DNA from: Niastella koreensis GR20-10
GTDB lineage: Bacteria; Bacteroidota; Bacteroidia; Chitinophagales; Chitinophagaceae
Direction: 5' to 3'
Assembly (NCBI RefSeq): GCF_000246855.1
Contig: NC_016609.1
Location: forward strand, 2,542,001 to 2,606,000
Length of the DNA stretch: 64,000 bases
The translations under genes and the position numbers were made by a program. Below, one piece after another: positions 49,911 through 57,458 of the stretch. The notes under the pieces were generated by a model, which did no database searches, had not been told where the DNA came from, and saw only the letters and a list, made by a program, of their open reading frames with translations. Position 1 is the first letter of the stretch. Each line of letters begins with the position of its first letter.

Positions 49911-50666
49911 CTACGGCATTAAAAAAATGTCGATGAGTTGTTTATTATCCTGCCGCCAGCGCAACCAGCCTGTTATGGGATTGGCGCATTTGTTTATATA
50001 ATTACGACAGGGCTGGCCTTCATACGGGTTGTTGTCGCTGTTATAAAAGCAATCGTATTGCACTTTAACCCAGTCGCCCTTCACCTGCATGGCGCAAAAC
50101 ATTTCTTTACCAGCCGGAATGGAAACAGAATCTGCCTCATCGCTGGGGTCTTTACGCACCAGGCCAATAGGCGTTCTGGTTGAATCGGGGGTGGTTTTAC
50201 GTCTGATGCCAAATGAACTTTCAAGGTATAGTTCCCAGCTTTTGAATTGATAGTCTTTTTCGCGGGGCAGCCATTTTACCTGTGAGTAGTTGATCAGCAC
50301 GCGGTAGGCCCGGTCGGTTTTACCGGTGCAGGCAAAGTGCATCAATCCATATTCGGGATCAAAAACACAGGAGCATACATTGTTCAGGCTGTCGTATTTT
50401 TCGAACATGTCTACCAGTTTAGGCTCGCCGCTTAGCAGGCTATCGTCGTACAGGGAGAATTTTAATGGTACCATAACCATTCCGATACCCAGGGAGGAAA
50501 CGTCGTTGTCGAGGTTGCAGCGGCCGTCATAATGAGGTATAGCTTGTGCTGTGCTGCTGTCTTTTCTAACGGGAATGATCTCTTTTTTGATGGGTCCTAT
50601 CTTATTCTTATTGTCTGCACAGGATAAAAGGCTTAAGGCCAGTACGGCCACGATCAGGTTTTTCAT
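49911..50666 (-). CDS. Hypothetical lipoprotein
   Basis: 251 residues. Lipobox LLSC at residues 13-16 gives a lipidated N-terminus after MKNLIVAVLALS. The mature part is Cys-containing (GRCNLDN, NVCSCVFDPEYG, KCANPITGW) and ends with an SH3-like segment, DWVKVQYDCFYNSDNNPYE then GWLRWRQDNKQLIDIFLMP. Such proteins occur widely in Chitinophagaceae without a known role. It is divergent from the glucosidase gene at 51054, with the third 21-bp array between. Confidence 0.75.
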   Translation of the reverse strand: MKNLIVAVLALSLLSCADNKNKIGPIKKEIIPVRKDSSTAQAIPHYDGRCNLDNDVSSLGIGMVMVPLKFSLYDDSLLSGEPKLVDMFEKYDSLNNVCSCVFDPEYGLMHFACTGKTDRAYRVLINYSQVKWLPREKDYQFKSWELYLESSFGIRRKTTPDSTRTPIGLVRKDPSDEADSVSIPAGKEMFCAMQVKGDWVKVQYDCFYNSDNNPYEGQPCRNYINKCANPITGWLRWRQDNKQLIDIFLMP

Positions 50667-51053
50667 TGTTGGATTTATGTTATTAGTCTAAGGTATCTGG
50701 CCTGTAAAATATAAAAAGGGTTTGTAATTCAAAAATTTGTGAGGTTTATAAAAAACACTACGGAGATTTACGATTACGAGAGCGTAAATGCGTCACTTAC
50801 CCATACCAGTGCAGCACTTTCGCCTGCCAGTGCAACACATACAGCTGCAAATGCAACACTTTCGCCTGCCAGTGCCACACGTACGCCCGCAAGTGCCACA
50901 CTTACTCTGCCGGGTGCATTGATATTGCCTTAATTGAGAAATTCATGCAATGATTGGAGATCAGGATGACGTAACAATGATTGCTGAAGTGTCATCTTGT
51001 AAAGGTTTCTCATATGAAGATGACCTGGGTTTAATTTTTAAAAAAAGAAGATC
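50667..51053. other. 387-bp divergent spacer with the third 21-bp array
   Basis: Outside the array (50769-50935) no gene or RNA was recognised. It must contain the promoters of the lipoprotein (minus) and the glucosidase (plus). Confidence 0.6.
50769..50935 (+). repeat. Third 21-bp-period array
   Basis: At least six 21-bp units without indel from 50790 to 50915 (consensus GCAACACTTTCGCCTGCCAGT), with weaker units at each edge. A 64-codon plus-strand frame with GTG start (50739) reads through as heptapeptide repeats (ASATLTP-like), but codon start and context are weak, so I do not call a gene. Confidence 0.9.
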
Positions 51054-53816
51054 ATGACATCAACTACAATAAAAGAACAAAAACGCCTGCAGGAAGCCCG
51101 TGAGCGAACACAGCCCTGGAAAGAATGGGGGCCATACCTGTCGGAGCGACAATGGGGAACAGTGCGTGAAGATTATAGTGAAGGGGGAAATGCCTGGAAT
51201 TATTTTACCCATGATCAGGCCCGGTCACGTACCTATCGTTGGGGTGAGGACGGGCTGGCCGGGATCTCTGACGACAAGCAACGGCTGTGTTTTGCTTTGG
51301 CATTATGGAATGGCAAAGATCCAATTCTGAAGGAGCGGCTTTTTGGCCTTACCAACAGTGAAGGAAATCATGGCGAGGATGTAAAGGAATACTATTTCTA
51401 TCTTGATTCTACCCCTACCCATTCGTACATGAAGTATCTGTACAAATATCCCCAGTCGATGTTTCCCTACTCAGACCTGGTAGCAACCAACCGCAACCGT
51501 TCCAAAAAAGATATGGAATATGAACTGATCGATACAGGTGTGTTTAATGACAATAGGTATTTTGATGTTTTTGTAGAATATGCAAAGGCCGCCCCGGAAG
51601 ATATACTGATAAAGATCACTGCCATTAACCGGGGGCCGGAGGAAGCAGAACTTCACATTCTTCCCACCCTATGGTACCGTAACGACTGGGCTAACTGGAT
51701 AAATAAGCGCACTGACCAAAAGCCTTCCATTACCGAGGTGGAGGGAATGGCCCGGGCAAGAACGGCAGTAGGAGTGCATTCCACTTTAGGAGACTATACA
51801 TTTTTCTGTGAAGGAGACGCTCAGCTTCTTTTCACTGACAATGAAACCAACCGGGAACTGTTGCAGTTGCCGGGCGGGAATGAAAGCCAGTATACGAAAG
51901 ATGGCATAAATAATTATTTGGTGAAGGGACAGCAGGATACAGTGAATCCACAGAAAACCGGAACCAAGATGGCAGCTCATTATCATTACACGGTTGCTGC
52001 CGGTCAATCGGCAACGGTGCGGGTAAGGCTAACCGCAAGAACCGAAATAGAAAAAGTATTGCAGGGGGATCTGTTAGGGGCAGACTTTGACAAGGTCTTT
52101 GCGCTCAGGTTACAGGAGGCTGATGAATTTTATAACAGTGTTATCCCTCCTTCTGTTTCGCCCGATAAAGCAGCTGTAATGCGGCAGGGGCTTGCCGGTA
52201 TGCTTTGGAGTAAACAGTACTACTATTTTGATGGTGAAAAATGGCTGGCTGAACATGATTCGCACCCACTTCTGGAACACCACCATATAAGCCGGAACCG
52301 TGAGTGGTTCCATATGCTGAACGAAGACATTCTTTCCATGCCCGATAAATGGGAGTATCCCTGGTTTGCCGCCTGGGACCTGGCTTTTCACACGCTGGCG
52401 CTCTCTATTGTAGATGTTGATTTTGCCAGGGAACAGATGAAAATGATGTTAAAACGGGCCTATATTCATCCCAACGGCCAGATACCCGCCTATGAATGGA
52501 ACTTCAGTGATGTAAACCCACCGGTACATGCCTGGGCCACGCTTTTTTTGCATCGCATGGAACAGGCCCTGCTCAAAGACACTGATGCGGAATTTTTAAA
52601 ACTTTCTTTTCATAAACTGTTGCTCAACTTCACCTGGTGGGTTAACCGTAAAGACCGGTTTGGCAATAATGTTTTTGAAGGAGGCTTCCTGGGACTCGAT
52701 AATATCGGTGTATTTGACCGCAGCGCTCCCCTGCCTACCGGTGGCTACCTGGAGCAGGCAGACGGCACGGCCTGGATGGCGCTGTTTACGCAAAACATGA
52801 CGGAACTGGCGGTTGAGCTGGCTGCCCATGACAACATTTATGAAGATATGGTGGTGAAATTTATGGAGCACTTTTGTTTTATTGCTCTTGGTATGAACCG
52901 GCCGGGACAGGATAGCATGTGGGATGAAGAAGATGGTTTTTATTATGACCTGCTACGGCTCCCTGATGGAAGTGGCAAGCGGCTGAAAGTACGTTCTATG
53001 GTAGGGCTGCTGCCTCTTTGCGCTGTTACAGTGGTTGAAAAATGGCAGCGTGAACGCATCCCAAGGGCCATGTCGTTCTTGCAGGATCATTTACAACGAA
53101 TGCCTATTCTTTTGCAGGGCATCCATCCTACCGGCCCTGGCCATTATGGCGTGGACGAACGGGGTATCCTGTCGTTGCTCAATCCTGAAAGGCTTCGCCG
53201 GGTGCTTACACGAATGCTCGATGAGAACGAGTTTCTGAGTCCTCACGGCATCCGTTCACTTTCGAAGTATCACCTTGACCATCCGTTCCTCCTCGATGTT
53301 GATGGCCGGGAGTTCAGGGTAGATTACCTGCCCGCAGAGTCTGATTCCGGGATGTTCGGGGGAAATTCAAACTGGCGGGGACCAGTATGGATGCCTGTTA
53401 ACATCCTTATTATCCGGGCGCTCATGCAATACTATTTATATTATGGCGACAATTTCAGGATCGAATGTCCCACCGGCTCGGGCAGGCAGATGAATCTTTT
53501 TGAAGTGTCTAAAGAAATTGCAGAACGGCTAACCAGCATCTTTACCCGCGATAATAACGGCCGGCGGCCGGTTTATGGCGGAACCGAAAAATTTCAGTCG
53601 GACCCCAACTGGCGGGACCATATTCTCTTTTACGAATATTTTCATGGCGACAACGGCGCCGGTTTGGGAGCCAGCCATCAAACGGGGTGGACAGGTCTTG
53701 TTGCAAAACTGATACAGCTTTATGGGTTGTTAGACGGTGATAAGTTCCTTGAAATGGGCAAACAAACAGCCTTTGCGCGACAGGAAGATCAAATGCATGA
53801 AGCAACATCATCATAA
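51054..53816 (+). CDS. GH63-like glucosidase
   Basis: 920 residues, no signal peptide. It matches the MGH1/GH63 type: an N-terminal beta domain (SERQWGTVREDYSEGGNAWNY, KERLFGLTNSEGNHGEDVKE), then an (alpha/alpha)6 barrel with MPDKWEYPWFAAWDLAFHTL, GQIPAYEWNFSDVNPPVHAW, FLGLDNIGVFDRS, GTAWMALF and the C-terminal SGMFGGNSNWRGPVWMPVNI. The Asp in FAAWDLAFH and a late Glu are the likely catalytic pair. GH63 enzymes release glucose from alpha-glucosides such as glucosylglycerate or oligosaccharides; the exact substrate is not known. Cytoplasmic. A barrel gene follows 18 bp downstream. Confidence 0.9.
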   Translation: MTSTTIKEQKRLQEARERTQPWKEWGPYLSERQWGTVREDYSEGGNAWNYFTHDQARSRTYRWGEDGLAGISDDKQRLCFALALWNGKDPILKERLFGLTNSEGNHGEDVKEYYFYLDSTPTHSYMKYLYKYPQSMFPYSDLVATNRNRSKKDMEYELIDTGVFNDNRYFDVFVEYAKAAPEDILIKITAINRGPEEAELHILPTLWYRNDWANWINKRTDQKPSITEVEGMARARTAVGVHSTLGDYTFFCEGDAQLLFTDNETNRELLQLPGGNESQYTKDGINNYLVKGQQDTVNPQKTGTKMAAHYHYTVAAGQSATVRVRLTARTEIEKVLQGDLLGADFDKVFALRLQEADEFYNSVIPPSVSPDKAAVMRQGLAGMLWSKQYYYFDGEKWLAEHDSHPLLEHHHISRNREWFHMLNEDILSMPDKWEYPWFAAWDLAFHTLALSIVDVDFAREQMKMMLKRAYIHPNGQIPAYEWNFSDVNPPVHAWATLFLHRMEQALLKDTDAEFLKLSFHKLLLNFTWWVNRKDRFGNNVFEGGFLGLDNIGVFDRSAPLPTGGYLEQADGTAWMALFTQNMTELAVELAAHDNIYEDMVVKFMEHFCFIALGMNRPGQDSMWDEEDGFYYDLLRLPDGSGKRLKVRSMVGLLPLCAVTVVEKWQRERIPRAMSFLQDHLQRMPILLQGIHPTGPGHYGVDERGILSLLNPERLRRVLTRMLDENEFLSPHGIRSLSKYHLDHPFLLDVDGREFRVDYLPAESDSGMFGGNSNWRGPVWMPVNILIIRALMQYYLYYGDNFRIECPTGSGRQMNLFEVSKEIAERLTSIFTRDNNGRRPVYGGTEKFQSDPNWRDHILFYEYFHGDNGAGLGASHQTGWTGLVAKLIQLYGLLDGDKFLEMGKQTAFARQEDQMHEATSS

Positions 53817-53834
53817 AGTAACGAAAGCTCATAA

Positions 53835-54728
53835 ATGAAAATTAAATGGCTGGCCATATGTTATTTTATATTTTCTGCAAAGGCACACGGCCAGGAACTG
53901 GAAGCAAGAGCTTATGCCAACCTACCTGTAAATATGAATGTGGTAGCAGCGGTGTATGCTTATTCGAATGGGCATGTATTGGCAGATGCTTCTTTGCCTG
54001 TTGAGGATTTTAATATGAAAACGCATAACCTGGCCCTGGCCTATGTGCACAGTTTTGCCCTGAACAATAAACTGGCCCGCATCCAGATTGCGGCGCCATT
54101 GGTGCGTATGCAGGGACAATTGCGTTATGCCGGACAGGATACCAGTGGCGAGCGGACCGGTTTGGGTGATATGCGGGTACGGCTGGGCATCAACCTCATC
54201 GGTTCCCCCGCCCTTGCGAAAAAAGACTTTGGAAAATACACACAAAAAACTATTGTAGGTATCAGCCTGATCACTTCTGTTCCTACAGGTTTATATTATA
54301 CCGACAAAAGAATTAATATAGGTAATAACAGGTGGGCCTTTAAACCCGAACTGGGCGCATCCAGGCGGTTCGGGCAAATTTATGCCGATGGATACCTTGG
54401 CTGGTGGTTTTATACAAAAAATTCAGATTTTCTTATAACAAAGGTATTGGAGCAGCGCCCGTTATTCACTACCCAGTTGCATGGCAGTTATTATTTTAAA
54501 AAAGGAATGATGATAGGACTGGATGGCAACTGGTTCAGTGGAGGTAAAACATACATTAACGAAGTTGAATCAGGCGCCGGCATCGATCACCTGCGTGTGG
54601 GGGTTACCTGGGCGTTACCAATAGCAGGCAAGCATGTTATCCGGTTCCAGTTCCATACAACAGCGTATACCAATGCCGGGTATGATTATAATTTTTTCGC
54701 CTTGGGGTATCAATATGTGTTTTTTTAA
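53835..54728 (+). CDS. Outer-membrane transporter-like protein (MetA-pathway phenol type)
   Basis: 297 residues with a signal peptide (MKIKWLAICYFIFSAKAHGQ). Strand-rich with the layout of the MetA-pathway phenol-degradation barrel family: LEARAYANLPVNMNVVAAVY, LPVEDFNMKTHNLALAYVHS, GERTGLGDMRVRLGINLIG, GVTWALPIAGKHVIRFQF and a final YQYVFF. Probable channel for small hydrophobic or sugar-derived compounds. 18 bp after the GH63-like gene, so probably one operon. Confidence 0.85.
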   Translation: MKIKWLAICYFIFSAKAHGQELEARAYANLPVNMNVVAAVYAYSNGHVLADASLPVEDFNMKTHNLALAYVHSFALNNKLARIQIAAPLVRMQGQLRYAGQDTSGERTGLGDMRVRLGINLIGSPALAKKDFGKYTQKTIVGISLITSVPTGLYYTDKRINIGNNRWAFKPELGASRRFGQIYADGYLGWWFYTKNSDFLITKVLEQRPLFTTQLHGSYYFKKGMMIGLDGNWFSGGKTYINEVESGAGIDHLRVGVTWALPIAGKHVIRFQFHTTAYTNAGYDYNFFALGYQYVFF

Positions 54729-54760
54729 AAGGGGCATGCACCGTTTTACTATTTTACATA

Positions 54761-54793
54761 AAAAGGCGTAAGTAAACTTTACTTGCGCCTTTT
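54761..54793. terminator. Bidirectional terminator
   Basis: The stem AAAAGGCGTAAGTAAA/TTTACTTGCGCCTTTT has one mismatch and lies between two convergent genes; T-tracts on both strands. Confidence 0.85.
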
Positions 54794-54815
54794 CAATTCA
54801 GCCTGGCCTTACCGG

Positions 54816-55427
54816 TTAGGCTCCATTCCTGAGCATTTGCTTGCCAGCCCTGCGCCTCACTATTTTGCGCTTTGCGGCACCTCTTACTGCTGCTTTTGCT
54901 ACGCCACGCCTGAGCGCTGCACGCTTTAATGCTGCACGTTTGAATGCCCGGCGTCTGAGGCCCTTTTTAAGCATGGCGCGCTTTAATGCCCTGCGCCTTA
55001 AGAACTTTCTTATCATTGCCCGTCTTATTGCCCTGCGCCGCAGGATCTTTCTGACTATGCTTCTTATAATGGCCCTGCGTAAACCGGCCCTGCGCAGCAT
55101 CCTGGCACTCATAAGCCGTCCGCCACCTTCAAAGTCTTCGTCATCTTCAAACTCATCTTCGCCTTCAAACTCGTCGATGTCTTCATCGTAATCTTCTTCT
55201 TCATAATGGAAAGAAGGACCTTCGTCATCCAGCTCATCTTCCTCATCATATTCTTCCTCGCCGGAATCATCATAGTCTTCCTCGTATTCCGCCAGTACCT
55301 CGTCAATGTCATCATCAAGTGAATTGGAGATACCGGGTTCATCATCATAATCTGTCATAACATCTTCCTCTTCTACATAAGGGGCCTCTGCTTCGTAGGC
55401 GCCCTCGCTATTTACTTTTTTTTTCAT
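54816..55427 (-). CDS. Charge-segregated low-complexity protein (acidic half, arginine-rich half)
   Basis: 203 residues. Residues about 1-105 are almost purely acidic (Asp/Glu with Tyr: EEDVMTDYDDEPG, EYDEEDELDDEG, DEFEDDEDFEGG). Residues about 106-203 are Arg/Lys/Ala/Leu repeats (LRRRAIRRAMIRKFLRRR, KRAMLKKGLRRRAFKRAALKR) with no acidic residue. The basic half looks like an amphipathic helix array able to bind nucleic acid, membrane or another polyanion; the acidic half could neutralise it. No signal peptide, no known family. It could be a self-shielded DNA-compacting or assembly protein, but that is only a guess. Single gene, followed by a terminator. Confidence 0.75.
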   Translation of the reverse strand: MKKKVNSEGAYEAEAPYVEEEDVMTDYDDEPGISNSLDDDIDEVLAEYEEDYDDSGEEEYDEEDELDDEGPSFHYEEEDYDEDIDEFEGEDEFEDDEDFEGGGRLMSARMLRRAGLRRAIIRSIVRKILRRRAIRRAMIRKFLRRRALKRAMLKKGLRRRAFKRAALKRAALRRGVAKAAVRGAAKRKIVRRRAGKQMLRNGA

Positions 55428-55579
55428 AACTGTTATTTTAAGATTATTTAATCCATTTACCGGTCAATCACCACAGGGCTATTGTGGTAGTGAAAGTTCC
55501 AAAATATTTAGATGAATTTCGATGATAAGCCAATCAACTTTGCTTCAAAATATAATATTTGGCTAACTCGTGAGAGGTG

Positions 55580-56413
55580 CTATACAATTTCTTTTTTCAT
55601 CATTTCCAACACATCCATCAGTGGTTGTTTTGTTACTTTAAAACGGCGCTGTTTCAAAGTAGTGTCTAGGTCTACTATCAGCACCACGATCATTCCAAAA
55701 GCAACCGGCACCAGCAGGGATTGAAAAAGGCGGATCATATTCATATTGCCGATCTGGTAGCCATAGGCAAACATGCCGATACCGGCCAGCAATAATAATC
55801 TGCTCCAGATCACATCCGGGATCCGGTGCACCAGTGCAACGGTTTTTCTATCCAGATAAAGGCTTATCAGATCATTTACGGCATTGGTAAACAGGGATCG
55901 CATTTCGGAATCCATTTCTTCCTGTACCAGCGAAGCCGTTTGGTTCCAGATGAGGATATGAAGCTCCTCTAACCTGGTTAACGTTTTGTCTACATTGCCT
56001 GAAGTTTGCATTCCGAGCAGCACACTGATATATTCATAAAACAATTTTCTGAGTTCCGTTTTTTGCTTTACCGGTAGCAGGCTGGTACGCAGGTAACAAA
56101 CACCTATGGCTTTAGCCTGTAAGCTCACCAGGCCGTTCCTGTTCCCGAAACGCGACCAGGTAAGGGAAAAGGTAAATCCCAGCATAAAACCCAGTAATCC
56201 AAGCACAGAGCCCACCGCGGTGCTTAATTGAGATTCGGAATCTTTGATGTTATTGAGGAATCGCAGATGCCCTATCCAGGCGCCAAATGAAATTATCACT
56301 ATACTGCTAATAACGATCAGGGCGAATAAACCCCAGGTAGATAGCGTGCCCAAAAAAACACCTATTTGAAAATTACGCTTTGGGAATACTATGTTGCCTT
56401 CTGAACTTTTCAT
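55580..56413 (-). CDS. DUF4239 (bestrophin-like) membrane protein
   Basis: 277 residues from ATG 56413; a GTG at 56467 would add 18 residues. Membrane helices near residues 22-42 (GTLSTWGLFALIVISSIVII), 66-90 (TAVGSVLGLLGFMLGFTFSL) and two near 200-250. The sequence TFSLTWSRFGNRNGLVSLQAKAIG fits the bestrophin-like domain family. Function unknown; a channel role is suggested by the name only. No operon partner. Confidence 0.78.
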   Translation of the reverse strand: MKSSEGNIVFPKRNFQIGVFLGTLSTWGLFALIVISSIVIISFGAWIGHLRFLNNIKDSESQLSTAVGSVLGLLGFMLGFTFSLTWSRFGNRNGLVSLQAKAIGVCYLRTSLLPVKQKTELRKLFYEYISVLLGMQTSGNVDKTLTRLEELHILIWNQTASLVQEEMDSEMRSLFTNAVNDLISLYLDRKTVALVHRIPDVIWSRLLLLAGIGMFAYGYQIGNMNMIRLFQSLLVPVAFGMIVVLIVDLDTTLKQRRFKVTKQPLMDVLEMMKKEIV

Positions 56414-56669
56414 AAACCATCTGGTAGTGAAATGGGAAAATAAAAATCCTGCTTTATAAATTTCCACCTTTTTTTCAAACTACTCAACGAGCATTATCAT
56501 TACTATTAATGACAATGCTCAACTAATGAATATAAAAAGCTTCTTTGTTGCGGCATCAAAAATATATCGATCAGCTGCTTACACCCTGCCTATAGCCAGT
56601 ATGCAGGCCAATTTTATGGATGGTGAGGCGTATTGAGGAAAAGATAACCCCCGTGGTTTAAGATTGTTG

Positions 56670-57323
56670 TCATTTCTTCTTTATCAATCTGGCCTTCTGC
56701 AATTTCGACAACAGCGTTTTTGTATACGATTTACTGAACGCATCTATATTGGCGGGATTAAACACTTCTGAATTCACTGCCCACATTTTTTCTTCTGTGG
56801 CTGCATCATATAAATTGCTTTGCATAAGATACACTTTATCCTGCGTGTAATACGACGGGGTTGAAACGGTATTGTACGTTCCACTGTAATACGCATAATA
56901 ATTGCCGGCCGGGGTATAGTTGGTCATCGGTGTATAGGCCGATCTTCCTTCTGTGTATTTCATCCGGTCTTCTTTTTTTAATAAGGAAGCGATAAAAACC
57001 GCATCGCATCCACTTTCTTTTACTTTGCTAACCACTTCTTCTTTGGCAGGTTTTTTCGGGTTCTCCATATCAAACGGCATCACATCTACGCTTTTAACCG
57101 TTTTTAAACCTCTCGCTGTAGCCACGTTCGACAAATCACTTTCCAGTTTTACCCTTGCCTGGATATCTGCCGTAACCACTAAAATAAACAGGTTGCTGTA
57201 GGTTTTTCCCTTTAGTTGTTCTTTGTTTATCCAAACACCTTCCGATTCTTTGGGTGATTTACAGGTGGCAAAAATGATTGCCATCATCACTGCTGATAGC
57301 GGGTAAATGCTTTTCATATCCAT
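56670..57323 (-). CDS. Hypothetical lipoprotein
   Basis: 217 residues (second ATG at 57317). The signal ends AIIFATC, giving a lipidated N-terminus at about Cys21. The mature domain (about 40-210) begins with NLFILVVTADIQARVKLESD, then EEVVSKVKESGCDAVFIASL, a Tyr-rich loop (GNYYAYYSGTYNTVS), and a C-terminal MWAVNSEVFNPANIDAFSKS helix. The layout recalls DUF4136-like and FlgT-like envelope lipoproteins, but no firm family. Stand-alone gene. Confidence 0.72.
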   Translation of the reverse strand: MDMKSIYPLSAVMMAIIFATCKSPKESEGVWINKEQLKGKTYSNLFILVVTADIQARVKLESDLSNVATARGLKTVKSVDVMPFDMENPKKPAKEEVVSKVKESGCDAVFIASLLKKEDRMKYTEGRSAYTPMTNYTPAGNYYAYYSGTYNTVSTPSYYTQDKVYLMQSNLYDAATEEKMWAVNSEVFNPANIDAFSKSYTKTLLSKLQKARLIKKK

Positions 57324-57458
57324 TAGTTGAAGTATTGAGAAATAACCTGGCTAAGAGTGAAACAATATTTGTTATTTTCTCAATTCTCCCAAAAAAACAG
57401 GTAGCGGAATTGCCAAGATTTGTAAAAGCTGGCAACTCCGCTAACTATATGAGGTGAG

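Noticed and set aside
50739-50933. 64-codon GTG-start frame over the third array
   Set aside because: Low-complexity Ala/Ser/Thr/Pro heptads with a weak start and no neighbour evidence; kept only as a note in the repeat entry.
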